Source: CAVUAF01 sp963739375
Lineage (GTDB): Bacteria > Acidobacteriota > Terriglobia > Terriglobales > Acidobacteriaceae
Reading direction: 5' to 3'
Length of the DNA: 64,000 nt
Assembly (NCBI GenBank): GCA_963739375.1
Contig: CAVUAF010000024.1
Location: 1 to 64,000, forward strand
How positions within the stretch are numbered: the stretch's first letter is position 1; each line of letters opens with the position of its first letter. This document shows, piece after piece, positions 17,139 to 26,300 of this stretch. Under the pieces are notes generated by a model. That model was not told the DNA's origin. It saw only the letters and a program-made list of their open reading frames with translations, and did no database searches. The position numbers and the translations under genes were made by a program.

Positions 17139-17936
17139 CTAGCTCCCGCGCACCGCGTGCACCAGAAACATGTTGGCGAACTCGCGCAGCGGCCCCGCGT
17201 CGGCGAGCCGCCGGTCCAGCGGCTCCCACGCCCGCAGGAACCGCGGCAGGGCCGGCCGCACCAAGCGCTCCACCCAGTTCACCGGCCCGGTGTACACCCC
17301 CTCGACGCCGACGCGGCTGAACCCCGCGGCGGCAAACTGGCGTCGCAACCGCCCCGCCGTGGTGAAGAACTGCCGCAACTGGTGCAGCTTTCCCAGCGAC
17401 ACCACCTGCAGCACCTGGTTCACCAGAAAATACCCGTTGGCGTTGAACAACGGCAGCGCAGTCACCAGGGCGATCCCGCCCGGCTTGAGCACGCGCGCCA
17501 TTTCCGCAATCGCGTTCCGCGGGGCCGGCAAATAGCGCAACACCTCGATGCAGACCACCAGGTCGAAGCTGGCGTCGGGGAACGGGAGCCGGTCGACGTC
17601 GCTCCGCTGCAGTGCGGCGCCGGGATTGTTCTCGCGCGCGGCGGCCAGCATTTGCTCCGACGCATCCACGCCCGCCACCGCGTACCCCCGCTGCGCCAGC
17701 CACCCCATGTAGTGCCCGGTGCCGCAGCCAATGTCCAGCATGCACCGGCCCCTCCCGTCCGGCGCAATATGGCGCTCGAGCCGTTCGTTCAGTCGCAGCC
17801 GGCTGTACACGAAACAATTGCGGTAGGGATCGGCGGGAAACGAAAGGTAGCGGTCGCGAAACCGTTCGACCTCGTGCGAGTGCAGGTCGATGGCTTCCTG
17901 TTTCTGGCGCGCAGGCGCACTTACCCCGCTCAACAC
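17139..17936 (-). CDS. Class I SAM-dependent methyltransferase
   Basis: A ~265-residue protein with a complete class I methyltransferase core: motif I MLDIGCGTGHYMGWLAQRG, GVDASEQMLAAAREN at the end of strand 2, FDLVVCIEVLRYLP, and LKPGGIALVTALPLFN. The C-terminal part LRRQFAAAGFSRVGVEGVY is the usual end strand. No ATG is near the beginning; GAGGGG stands 4 bases before GTG 17936 and 7 before TTG 17933, so one of these is the start. A TATAAT at 17993-17998 in the gap after the epimerase could add an internal promoter. The target (sugar or lipid) is unknown. Confidence 0.8.
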   Translation of the reverse strand: MLSGVSAPARQKQEAIDLHSHEVERFRDRYLSFPADPYRNCFVYSRLRLNERLERHIAPDGRGRCMLDIGCGTGHYMGWLAQRGYAVAGVDASEQMLAAARENNPGAALQRSDVDRLPFPDASFDLVVCIEVLRYLPAPRNAIAEMARVLKPGGIALVTALPLFNANGYFLVNQVLQVVSLGKLHQLRQFFTTAGRLRRQFAAAGFSRVGVEGVYTGPVNWVERLVRPALPRFLRAWEPLDRRLADAGPLREFANMFLVHAVRGS

Positions 17937-17991
17937 AAGGCCCCTCGCAATGTGCTTCGAGTGACGTTCGCAGCCGCTCAGGTGGGGCTCA

Positions 17992-18951
17992 TTATACGTC
18001 GGTTTTCGGGGCCCCTTGCCGCCGATCACCACCAGGTTCCTGCTTGAGCAGCTCCACCATTTCGGCCAGCGCCGCGTCCAGCCGGGGCACACAGCGGACC
18101 CCCGTGAAGGCGGTGAGCCGCTCCCCACTGACCTCAAATGGCGCATAGCGGCGCGCGTCGTTGGTGTTGACGGCCAGGGCGATGGCGCGGCCGCAGCCGC
18201 GCTCGGCGGCCGCTTGCGCCCGCGTGGCCAGCTCCAGCACCGAGAGTGTCTCCGGCCCAACCACGTTGAAGACGCTGTAGCTGGGCAGTTCGGACCAGCG
18301 TTCCACGAGCCGCGCCACCACGGCCCCGACAAACTCGATGGGCACATAGTTGCGAAACTGCCGCCCATTGGTGTTCAGGGTGATGGTGCCGCGTTCGACG
18401 GCTTCCCGGCAGAAGCACCCGGGCGTGATCGACCAGCGCGGCAGCTCCGGCCGCAGGTCGCCGTACACGATGCCCGGCCGCAGCGAGACGGCCTGCAGCT
18501 CACCGGCCCGGGCACTCATCTCCAGCATCTGCTCCGCCATCAAGTGGGTGAGACCGTAGTCGTTGCCGGGCAGCGGACGGGTGTCTTCGTCGACGCGCTT
18601 GCCGTGCAGGTCGCCGTATGCCTGGAGAGTCGAAAAGAAAAGGCAGCGGCGGAGGTCGTTCCGGCGGCACCAATCGATGAGTTGGCGCGTCCCCAGCACG
18701 GTAAGCCCGTAGTCCAGCTCCGGCGTCATGCGCGAGCCGTTGGCGCAGGCAAGATGAATCACGAGATCGGCGTGCACGCGCAACGCCTCGAGCCGCCGCA
18801 CATCGCCCTCGATGAACTGGAAGCGCTCGCGGGGAAAAAGCGCGGGCCGGGCGGTGCGGCCTAGCCCAATCACCTCGTGGCCATGGGCTGCCAGCACCCG
18901 CGAGAGATGCTGGCCGATGAAGCCGCTCGCGCCGGTGATGAGAATGCGCAT
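17992..18951 (-). CDS. NAD-dependent epimerase/dehydratase (extended SDR)
   Basis: A 319-residue sugar-nucleotide SDR. The dinucleotide site is MRILITGASGFIGQHL, followed by DLVIHLACANGSRM, FFSTLQAYGD with the active-site Ser/Thr region, and DYGLTHLMAEQML, where Tyr-x3 is followed by His rather than the usual Lys (YGLTH, then L-M-A-E). This is a deviation from YxxxK. VSLRPGIVYG and VFNVVGPETLSV complete the fold. The ATG overlaps the stop of the RmlC-like gene (TGATG). It probably performs the last keto-reduction or dehydration in the neighbouring branched-sugar pathway; the altered Lys makes its catalytic status uncertain. Confidence 0.85.
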   Translation of the reverse strand: MRILITGASGFIGQHLSRVLAAHGHEVIGLGRTARPALFPRERFQFIEGDVRRLEALRVHADLVIHLACANGSRMTPELDYGLTVLGTRQLIDWCRRNDLRRCLFFSTLQAYGDLHGKRVDEDTRPLPGNDYGLTHLMAEQMLEMSARAGELQAVSLRPGIVYGDLRPELPRWSITPGCFCREAVERGTITLNTNGRQFRNYVPIEFVGAVVARLVERWSELPSYSVFNVVGPETLSVLELATRAQAAAERGCGRAIALAVNTNDARRYAPFEVSGERLTAFTGVRCVPRLDAALAEMVELLKQEPGGDRRQGAPKTDV

Positions 18952-19493
18952 CAGCTCTTGGCCTCTGCCGGCAACCACGGCCAGGCGTCGTCCCGCGGCG
19001 AGATCGCCGCTACCGGCAGCGGCCAGCGAATCGCCAGCGCTGGATCGTTCCAGCGCACCCCCGAGGCCGCTTCCGGCTGGTAGCACGCCGACATCTGGTA
19101 GTGCACCTCAGAGTCGTCGGCGAGCGTCTGGAAGCCGTGCGCAAATCCTTCCGGCGCGAACAGCATGCGCCGGTTGTGCGCGGAGAGTTCAGTGCCGAAC
19201 CACCGCCGGTAGGTGGGCGACTCCGGCCGCAAGTCCACCACCACATCGAAGATCGCCCCCGCAGTACAGCGCACCAGCTTGGCTTCGGCGTGCGGCGGGT
19301 GCTGGAAGTGGAGCCCGCGGATGGTGCCTTTCAGCCGGGTGAGCGAGATGTTGCACTGCGCCAGCTCCGTGCTCAGGCCGTGCTCGGCGAACTCCCGCCG
19401 GCACCAGGTGCGCGCGAAGAAGCCGCGCGCGTCGGCGTTCGGCTCCAGGTCGATCACCCAGGCGCCCCCCAGCGGCGTGGCGGTGAACTTCAC
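18951..19493 (-). CDS. dTDP-4-dehydrorhamnose 3,5-epimerase-like (RmlC family)
   Basis: A 180-residue cupin of the RmlC family. NADARGFFARTWCRREFAEHG opens the fold, QCNISLTRLKGTIRGLHFQ carries the catalytic His (GLHFQ), CTAGAIFDVVVDLRP the base-pairing Asp, and LFAPEGFAHGFQTL the characteristic Pro/His loop. MSACYQPEAASGVRWNDPAL is typical for the C-terminus. Enzymes of the family epimerise C3/C5 of 4-keto-6-deoxy sugar nucleotides. It begins with GTG at 19493, overlapping the stop of the methyltransferase (GTGA), and overlaps the following SDR by one base. Context suggests a CDP- rather than a dTDP-sugar substrate, since RfbF is in the same operon. Confidence 0.88.
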   Translation of the reverse strand: MKFTATPLGGAWVIDLEPNADARGFFARTWCRREFAEHGLSTELAQCNISLTRLKGTIRGLHFQHPPHAEAKLVRCTAGAIFDVVVDLRPESPTYRRWFGTELSAHNRRMLFAPEGFAHGFQTLADDSEVHYQMSACYQPEAASGVRWNDPALAIRWPLPVAAISPRDDAWPWLPAEAKS

Positions 19494-20749
19494 GGCAGCA
19501 CCTCGACCCGCGGAATGGGCACCACGAAGCGCCCGCCCCAGCCGCGAATGTGCGCCATCTGCGCCATGATTTCGTCGCGCAGGTTCCACGGCAGGATGAG
19601 CAGGTAGTCGGGCTGCGTCTCCGCGATGCGCTCCGGCCCGCAGATCGGGATATGCGTCCCCGGCAGAAAACGCCCTTGCTTCTCCGGGCTGCGATCGACG
19701 GTGTAGTCCAGCAGGTCGGTGCCGATCCCGCAGTAGTTCAGCAGGGTGTTGCCCTTGGCGGGGGCGCCGTACCCGGCAATGCTCTTCCCTTCGCGTTTGG
19801 CCGCGATCAGGAAGGTGAGCAGCTCGCGCTTGTGCTCGGCCACGCGTGCCGCAAAGCGCGCATATGCCTGCGGATCGCGCAGTCCCGCCGCTTTCTCCTT
19901 CTGCCGCAGCTCCCCGACGCGATCACTAACCGGCTGCGACTCGTCTTCGGCGTGGCGCGCGTAGATGCGCAGCGAGCCGCCGTGCGTGGGCAGCTCCTCG
20001 ACATCGAACAGCACCAGCCCGTGGCGGGCGAACAGCTCTCCCACCGTGCCGAACGAGAGATAGGAAAAATGTTCGTGATAAATCGTGTCGTACTGGTTCT
20101 GCGCCATGAGCTGCAGCAGGTGCGGGAACTCCATCGTGATTACGCCCTGCGGCTTGAGTAGCAGCTTGAGCCCGGCGACGAAACCGTTGAGGTCGGGCAC
20201 GTGCGCCAGCACGTTGTTGCCGAGCAGCAGGTCGGCGCGCTTCCCTTCCCGCGCCAGCTGCGCCGCGCTCTCGCGGTCAAAAAACCGGGTCAAGGTCGGC
20301 ACCCCTTTGGCGAGGGCCGCCCGCGCCACGTTCACCGCCGGCTCGATCCCCAGGACCGGCACGCCGCGCGCGACAAAGTACTGCAGCAGGTAGCCGTCGT
20401 TCGACGCAATCTCGACCACGAAACTCGCCGCGTCGAGGTGGAAGCGTTCCGTCATCTGCTCGACATAGCGGCGCGCGTGTTCCAGCCACGTGGACGAATA
20501 CGAGGAAAAGTACGCGTAGTCGGAGAAGATCTGCTCCGGCGCCTCATACTCCGGCAATTGCACCAGAAAACATTGGCCGCAGACGCGCACGTGGAGCGGA
20601 TAGAACGGCTCCATGTCGTTGAGCTGCCCGGCGCGCAGATAGGAATTTGCCAGCGGCGACATGCCGAGATCGACGAAGGTGCGCTCCACCGGCGTCGCAC
20701 ACGCGCGGCAGGTCACCGCGGCGGGACGCCGATCGGGGGCCGCGTTCAC
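19490..20749 (-). CDS. Sugar C-methyltransferase (TylCIII/NovU-like)
   Basis: A 419-residue protein with the three-part NDP-hexose C-methyltransferase layout. First comes an N-terminal zinc-binding domain with two Cys pairs (CRACATPVE and VCGQCF), then DLGMSPLANSYL. The SAM core is VVEIASNDGYLLQYF and GIEPAVNVARAA, with LLLGNNVLAHVPDL and HEHFSYLSF. The C-terminal domain has GYGAPAKGNTLLNYCGIG, DYTVDRSPEKQGRFLPGT and LILPWNL, as in TylCIII. These enzymes methylate C3 of a 4-keto sugar nucleotide. With RfbF, an RmlC-like epimerase and two SDRs around it, a branched-chain deoxysugar is likely. It overlaps both neighbours by four bases. Confidence 0.92.
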   Translation of the reverse strand: MNAAPDRRPAAVTCRACATPVERTFVDLGMSPLANSYLRAGQLNDMEPFYPLHVRVCGQCFLVQLPEYEAPEQIFSDYAYFSSYSSTWLEHARRYVEQMTERFHLDAASFVVEIASNDGYLLQYFVARGVPVLGIEPAVNVARAALAKGVPTLTRFFDRESAAQLAREGKRADLLLGNNVLAHVPDLNGFVAGLKLLLKPQGVITMEFPHLLQLMAQNQYDTIYHEHFSYLSFGTVGELFARHGLVLFDVEELPTHGGSLRIYARHAEDESQPVSDRVGELRQKEKAAGLRDPQAYARFAARVAEHKRELLTFLIAAKREGKSIAGYGAPAKGNTLLNYCGIGTDLLDYTVDRSPEKQGRFLPGTHIPICGPERIAETQPDYLLILPWNLRDEIMAQMAHIRGWGGRFVVPIPRVEVLP

Positions 20750-22620
20750 GCTGGCGCTCCGTCGGAGCGCGGCCGAAATTCCAGCGCGGCGGCATCCGGC
20801 AGGCGCCAGAAGAAATTCTCGTCGATCTGGCGGGTGGCGATGAGATGTTGCAGTTGTTTCAGCCGGGTAAAGCCGCGGAACTCGAACATCTCGCGGGTGA
20901 GCTGGATGTGCTCAAAGACGGTGCGCAGTTGGCGCGCGCCGTCATGCGGCGTCCAGCGGCAGGCGAAGCCCGGCAGTCGGGCCGCGATCTTCGCGAACGA
21001 CACGCGATAGCTGCGCTGGTCGCTGCTGGGGGGCCCGAAGGCCAGCCGGCAGCCGACAAACACCTCGGCCACGATCTCGGCAATCTGCCGCACCCGCAGG
21101 TTGCCGGCATCTTCGCCCACGTTGAACACCTGGTTGTGCACCGCCGCGCGCGGCGCCTCCAGCGCGCCGACGATGGCCTGGCAGATGTCGAGCGCGTGCA
21201 CCAGCGGACGCCACGGAGTGCCGTCGCTGCTCATGCGGATTTCCCGCGTCGTCCATGCCCAGCCACACAGATTGTTGAGCACGATGTCGAAGCGCATGCG
21301 TGGCGAGGCGCCGTACGCCGTGGCATTACGCAGGAAGACGGGCGAGAAACTATCTCCCGCCAGCGCCTGCACGTCGCGCTCGACCAGCACTTTGCATTTG
21401 GCGTACGCCGTCTGCGGATTCACCGGCGACTCTTCGTCCACCCGCTCCGCGGCCGTCATCCCGTACACGCTGCACGACGAGGTGTAGACAAAGCGCGCTG
21501 CCCCCGCCGCGCGCGCCAGTTGGGCCAGCCGCACCGAGCCGGCGTGGTTAATCTCGTAGGTGATGTGGGGCGCCAGTTCGCCGGCGGGATCGTTGGAGAG
21601 TTCGGCGAGGTGGGCGACGGCCTCGATGCCGGCCAGGTCCTCTGCCACCACGCGGCGCAGGTCCTTGTTGAGGGTCTGGGGCGTGGCCGGCAGCCCGTGG
21701 TACAGCCAGCCGTCTTTGTAGAAGCCCGTGTCCACTGCCAGCACCTGGTGGCCGCGCTGGAGCAAGAGCGGCGCCAGCAGCGAACCCAGGTAGCCTTCCG
21801 TGCCCGTGACCAGAATCTTCATTCTTCGACCCTGCCAGAACCGATGCCGTCCCTCTGACCACACTTTCCACGGCGCCCGACCGCTCGCCCACAACTCCTC
21901 CAGGCGGTTTTTTTCGCGCAGCGTGTCCATCGGCTGCCAGAAGCCGCGATGCCGGTAGGTGGCCAGCTGTCGCTCGCTGGCCAGCCGCTCCATGGGCTGC
22001 CGCTCCCACACTGTCTCGTCGCCATCGATATAGGCGATCACTTTGGGACTGAGCACGAAGAAGCCGCCATTCACCCAGCCATCGCTCTCCGGCTTTTCGC
22101 GGAACGACACCACGTTGTCTCCGTCCACCACCAGCGCCCCAAAGCGCGCCGGCTGCTGCACCGCGGTGACCGTGGCCAGCTTGCCGTGGCTCTTGTGGAA
22201 GGCGATCAGCGCGCCAATGTCGAGGTCGGCGACGCCGTCGCCGTAGGTAAAGCAGAAGTCGTCGTCCTGGAGATACGCCGCCACCCGCTGCAGCCGCCCG
22301 CCGGTCATGGTGTCGAGCCCGGTATCGACCACCGTCACCTGCCACGGCTCCGCCTTGCTGTGGTGCACTTCCATGCTGTTGCGCGCCAGATCGAAGGTGA
22401 CGTCGCAGGTGTGGACAAAGTAATTGGCGAAATACTCCTTGATGACGTAGCCCTTGTAGCCGCAGCAGACCACGAACTCGTGCAGCCCGTGCGCCGCGTA
22501 AATCTTCATGATGTGCCAGAGGATGGGCCGCCCGCCGATCTCGATCATCGGCTTGGGGCGCAGGCCGCTCTCCTCGCTGATGCGACTCCCTAACCCTCCC
22601 GCCAGAATGACGACTTTCAA
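20746..22620 (-). CDS. rfbF: Glucose-1-phosphate cytidylyltransferase fused to SDR epimerase
   Basis: A 624-residue fusion. Residues 1-~256 are RfbF: VILAGGLGSRISEESGLRPKPM, FCFTYGDGVADLD with the metal Asp, REKPESDGWVNGGFFVL and HRGFWQPMDTLREKNRLEELW. This enzyme makes CDP-glucose from CTP and glucose-1-phosphate. After a short linker (WSEGRHRFWQGRR) an extended SDR starts at residue 267 with MKILVTGTEGYLGSLLAPLL, YTSSCSVYGM and a YAKCK active-site motif. RfbF and the SDR are usually separate adjacent genes. No stop codon separates them here; an internal ATG at 21822 lacks a clear Shine-Dalgarno sequence. The CDP-glucose 4,6-dehydratase normally needed next is not obvious, and the SDR half may fill that role. 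Confidence 0.88.
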   Translation of the reverse strand: MKVVILAGGLGSRISEESGLRPKPMIEIGGRPILWHIMKIYAAHGLHEFVVCCGYKGYVIKEYFANYFVHTCDVTFDLARNSMEVHHSKAEPWQVTVVDTGLDTMTGGRLQRVAAYLQDDDFCFTYGDGVADLDIGALIAFHKSHGKLATVTAVQQPARFGALVVDGDNVVSFREKPESDGWVNGGFFVLSPKVIAYIDGDETVWERQPMERLASERQLATYRHRGFWQPMDTLREKNRLEELWASGRAPWKVWSEGRHRFWQGRRMKILVTGTEGYLGSLLAPLLLQRGHQVLAVDTGFYKDGWLYHGLPATPQTLNKDLRRVVAEDLAGIEAVAHLAELSNDPAGELAPHITYEINHAGSVRLAQLARAAGAARFVYTSSCSVYGMTAAERVDEESPVNPQTAYAKCKVLVERDVQALAGDSFSPVFLRNATAYGASPRMRFDIVLNNLCGWAWTTREIRMSSDGTPWRPLVHALDICQAIVGALEAPRAAVHNQVFNVGEDAGNLRVRQIAEIVAEVFVGCRLAFGPPSSDQRSYRVSFAKIAARLPGFACRWTPHDGARQLRTVFEHIQLTREMFEFRGFTRLKQLQHLIATRQIDENFFWRLPDAAALEFRPRSDGAPA

Positions 22621-22662
22621 CCTGCCCTCTCCTCCCGCGTGCCGCCGGGCCGCATGGGCCCC

Positions 22663-23397
22663 TTAATCGGACGGCCGCGCATACTCGTATTCATTCCGGT
22701 AGTAAACAAAAATCCGGTTTCCCAGGACTGGATGCAGGACCAACTGGCCCTCCCGGTTGTCGCGGTTGAACTCCAGCAGGGCCCGGAGCTGCCCGAATCC
22801 GGGGTGACAATCGAAGGCGCCGAGATCATCGAAGTACACGCACGTCCCGCTGGCCAGCAGCGGCTTGATGAAATCGAGCACCGTCACCGTGGATGAGTAA
22901 TAGTCCACGTCGATGGTCACAAATGCCGGCGGCGCCGCTCGCAGTTGCTCCCGCAGTTCCGGCGTCAGCGATTGCTCGAAGAAGCCGCGCACAAAGTGGA
23001 CCCGCCCCAGGTCGAAGCGGTTCCGGCGGATGAGACGCCGGATGTAGTCCTCGGAAAAGGCAAAATCGCCTGGCTTCCAGTACGGGCTGCGATCGCGCTC
23101 ATCCAGCGCCGCCGGCAAGCCCGCGAAGCTGTCGAACAGAAAGACCCCCGCCTGGGGGTAGGGACGGAGCGCGCCCAGGGCTCGTTGCAGCGTGCTCCCC
23201 GATCCCGTTCCGAATTCGTAATAGTTCAGCGGCCGCTGGCGGCGCTGCTGCGCCGCCATGGCGGTCGCCACCGCGGTCGTCAGGTGGTCGTACCAGAAGG
23301 CGCGGCCAACGGTGCGGGACAGCAGGGCTTTGGCCCAGCGGTAGGGCTGCGCGCCACGCAGACCGCGGGTTTCGTCCTGGAGAAAATCGGCCGCCAT
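22663..23397 (-). CDS. TylF/MycF-like sugar O-methyltransferase
   Basis: A 244-residue SAM-dependent methyltransferase of the macrocin-O-methyltransferase type. Evidence is YYEFGTGSGSTLQRAL (SAM site), GVFLFDSFAGLPAALDE, the FAFSEDYIRRLIRRN segment, VHFVRGFFEQSL, VTIDVDYYSSTVTVLDFIKPLL with the metal-binding Asp cluster and GTCVYFDDLG. Enzymes of this class methylate sugar hydroxyls using Mg2+. It starts immediately after the stop of the AsnB-GT fusion and is followed 42 bases later by the RfbF fusion. A hydroxyl on the glycan made here is the probable acceptor. Confidence 0.85.
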   Translation of the reverse strand: MAADFLQDETRGLRGAQPYRWAKALLSRTVGRAFWYDHLTTAVATAMAAQQRRQRPLNYYEFGTGSGSTLQRALGALRPYPQAGVFLFDSFAGLPAALDERDRSPYWKPGDFAFSEDYIRRLIRRNRFDLGRVHFVRGFFEQSLTPELREQLRAAPPAFVTIDVDYYSSTVTVLDFIKPLLASGTCVYFDDLGAFDCHPGFGQLRALLEFNRDNREGQLVLHPVLGNRIFVYYRNEYEYARPSD

Positions 23398-26300
23398 CTA
23401 CGTCTGCCCCCGCATCGCTGCTTGCAGGACCTGCCGGTACCGCTCGACGCCCGCTTCCAGCCCGAAGCGCGGCCGCGTAGCGTCGCGCGCCGCCCAGTTC
23501 TTCGCGGCGCCGGCGCCCGGCGAGAGCGCGATTTCGCCCGCGGCAGCGCGCAGCGATTCCTCCGTCAGGTCGTGCAGCACGATGCCCTTGCCCGCCGCGC
23601 GCACCGCTTCCCGCACTTCTCCATTGCCCCCGTATTGCACCACCCGCACGCCGGCGGCAAAGAACTCCGCCAGCTTGGTCGGCATGGCGCCCCGCGAAGA
23701 CAGCTGCTCCACCAGCAACAGCAGCCCCCAATCCGCCAGCCGCAGCCAGGCGGGAGTCTCGTGATGACGCGCGGTCGCTACAGTGTAAGCCGCCTCCGGA
23801 ATTCCATTCAATGACAGAGCGCGCTGCAGCGCCTCCGGCTGCTGCGTGATGCCGAGCAAATGCGCGTCGCGACGAAGCTCCAGCACGTGGCGAAAGAGGC
23901 GCAGGCTCTCGTCCGTGTAATAGGAGGGCCGCACGGCGCCCAGCCACACCACGACCAGCTTGCCGCGCAAGCGGGCGAGCAGCTGCGGCGCCATCACCTG
24001 CGCGAAATCGCCCGCCGGAGTAAATGCGTCGTAATCGGCGCAGGTAGGGATCACCGCCTGGGGGAACTCGCGCCCCCGCAGCACCTGGTCCCGAAGATCG
24101 GCGGCGATCAGGGAATTCAGGGTCACCAATCCCGCCGCGCGTCTCGCCAGCAGGCGTTCCAGCCCCTTGCCGGTGCGATACGCCAAACGCCCGAGGAGCC
24201 CGCCGGTTTCGCTCACCTTTTCATCAATCCAGTAGCCGCGAACGTCGAAAAGGTAAGGAGTCCCGGTCAGCGGCTGCAGGACGCAGGCGATGCTGGCCGG
24301 CACGTGGCCGCGCACATGCAGCAGGTCGGCGGGATGGCGGCGGGTTGCGTGCGCCGCCAGCGCAAATACGTTCGCCCAGTTCCGGGCAAACCGCGCCACG
24401 CCGCCGCCCCAGGCGTAGGGTGCGAAGACCCAGCGAATGCCCAGCGCCTCCAAGCGCGCGCGCAGCGCGGCGACCTCCGTTTGCTGCGCAAGGTCCCACT
24501 CCTTTTCCAGGCTGACGACCGTGTAGCGGAAACCGAGCGCCGCCAGGCGTTCGATGAATCTCACGATTTGCGAACGGCCCAGCGGCTCCAGCAGGCCATC
24601 CAAGGTGAGGTACACGATGTGGCCACGGGCCCTTGCGCGTGCCATCGGCGACGGCGTGGGCTCGGCCACCTCCACGGCGCTGTGGCCACGCGCCGGCGCG
24701 GGCGCCAGCGACGGCAGCGTAGGCCCGGCTACATCGACGGCGCCGGCCGGCACGCGCCCCGCTTTTTCCCAGTGTTCGGACCAGCGCCAGAAAACGTAGA
24801 GCAGCCACACGCGGTGCATCCAGCGGGTGCTGTCGCGCTGCAGCCCGGACCACCAGGCGTGCGGGACGACATGCGGCGGCAGGTCGGTGCGCCCCGCGAG
24901 TTCCCCGATCGCCGTCTCCACCTGCTCCCGCAGCGGGCCGCGCAGCCAGTCCCCGATCGGTATGCCGAAGCCGAACTTGCGCGGCTGCAGATAGTGGCTG
25001 CCGATCCGCTGTTCGAACAGCTCGCGCGTGACCCGCTTACGTCGGCTGCCCTGCACCAGCTCCGCCTCCGGCAGTTGCCAGCTCCACTCCACCAGCCGGT
25101 GATCGAGGAACGGCGAACGCAGTTCCGCGCTGGAGGCCATCGCCATGCGGTCCGTTTTGACCAGAATGTCGTCCGGCAGGTAAAGCTGGAAATCGAGGTA
25201 ACGCAGGTGGTCGAGCAGGCTGGCTTCGGCGGGGAGTTGCAGGTCGGCGGCCCACTCGGCGAGTTCGCCCGCCGGCATGGAACCCCGCGCCGGCCCCACC
25301 GTCATCAGGCGGCGGTAGATCTCCAGCGCCATGCGGCGCCGGGGCAGCGCCAGCCGCCCGCTGCGCCAGCGGGCGTAGAGCTGCATCGCCGCCGCGCGCC
25401 ACCCGTTGGCATACGTGTAGCGGGTGTAGCCGCCGAACACTTCGTCGCCCCCGTCGCCGGTCAGGAGCACGGTGGCGTGGTGGCGCGCCAACTGGCAGAC
25501 GGCGAACGTCGGCAGCGCCGAAAAGTCCCCAAACGGCTCGTCGAGCGTTTCCACCACCCGATCCACCAGGCCGAGCGCATCGGCGGGCGTGAGGCGCAGG
25601 GGCACGTTTTCAATTCCCACCGCCCGGGCAATGGCGCTCGCTTGCGCCGATTCGTCGTACTCTTTGTCGTCGACCGCGATGGTGAAGCTGCGCAGCGGCA
25701 CCTGCAGCCGCTGGGCAATGACCTCTGCGACCAGGCTGGAATCGACGCCCCCGGAGAGCAGCACGCCCACCGGCACGTCGCCCACCAGCCGCCGGCGGGT
25801 GGCATCTTCCAGCAGCCCGGCAGTACGCTCGACGATTTCCTCGTGGGATACTCGCTCGTACTCGCGGCGCGCCAGCACGTCGTCCAACGACCAGTAGCGC
25901 GTCTCCGTGATGCGCCAGTCGGCGCCCAGCCGCAGGATGTGTCCCGGCCGCACCTTGTGCACGTTGGTGAAGATGCTCAGCGGCGCCGGAATGTAGTTGA
26001 GGGTGAAGTAGGCGCGGATAGCGTCGGCGCTGGTGGCACGCGGCGCCGGGTCGCCGGCCAGGATCGCCTTCAGTTCCGAGCCGAAGGTGAAGCGGTCCGG
26101 ACCCAGCTCGTAGTGCAGCGGCTTCTTGCCGAGCCGGTCGCGCGCCAGCAGCAGCGTCTGCTCGCGCGTATCCCAGAGCGCGATGGCGAACATGCCGTTG
26201 GCATGCACCAGGGTGCGCTCCAGCCCGCGGGCCTCGATCACCGCCAGCAGGACTTCCGTGTCGGAGTGGGTGACGAACGACGATGCCGGCCGGCTGATCA

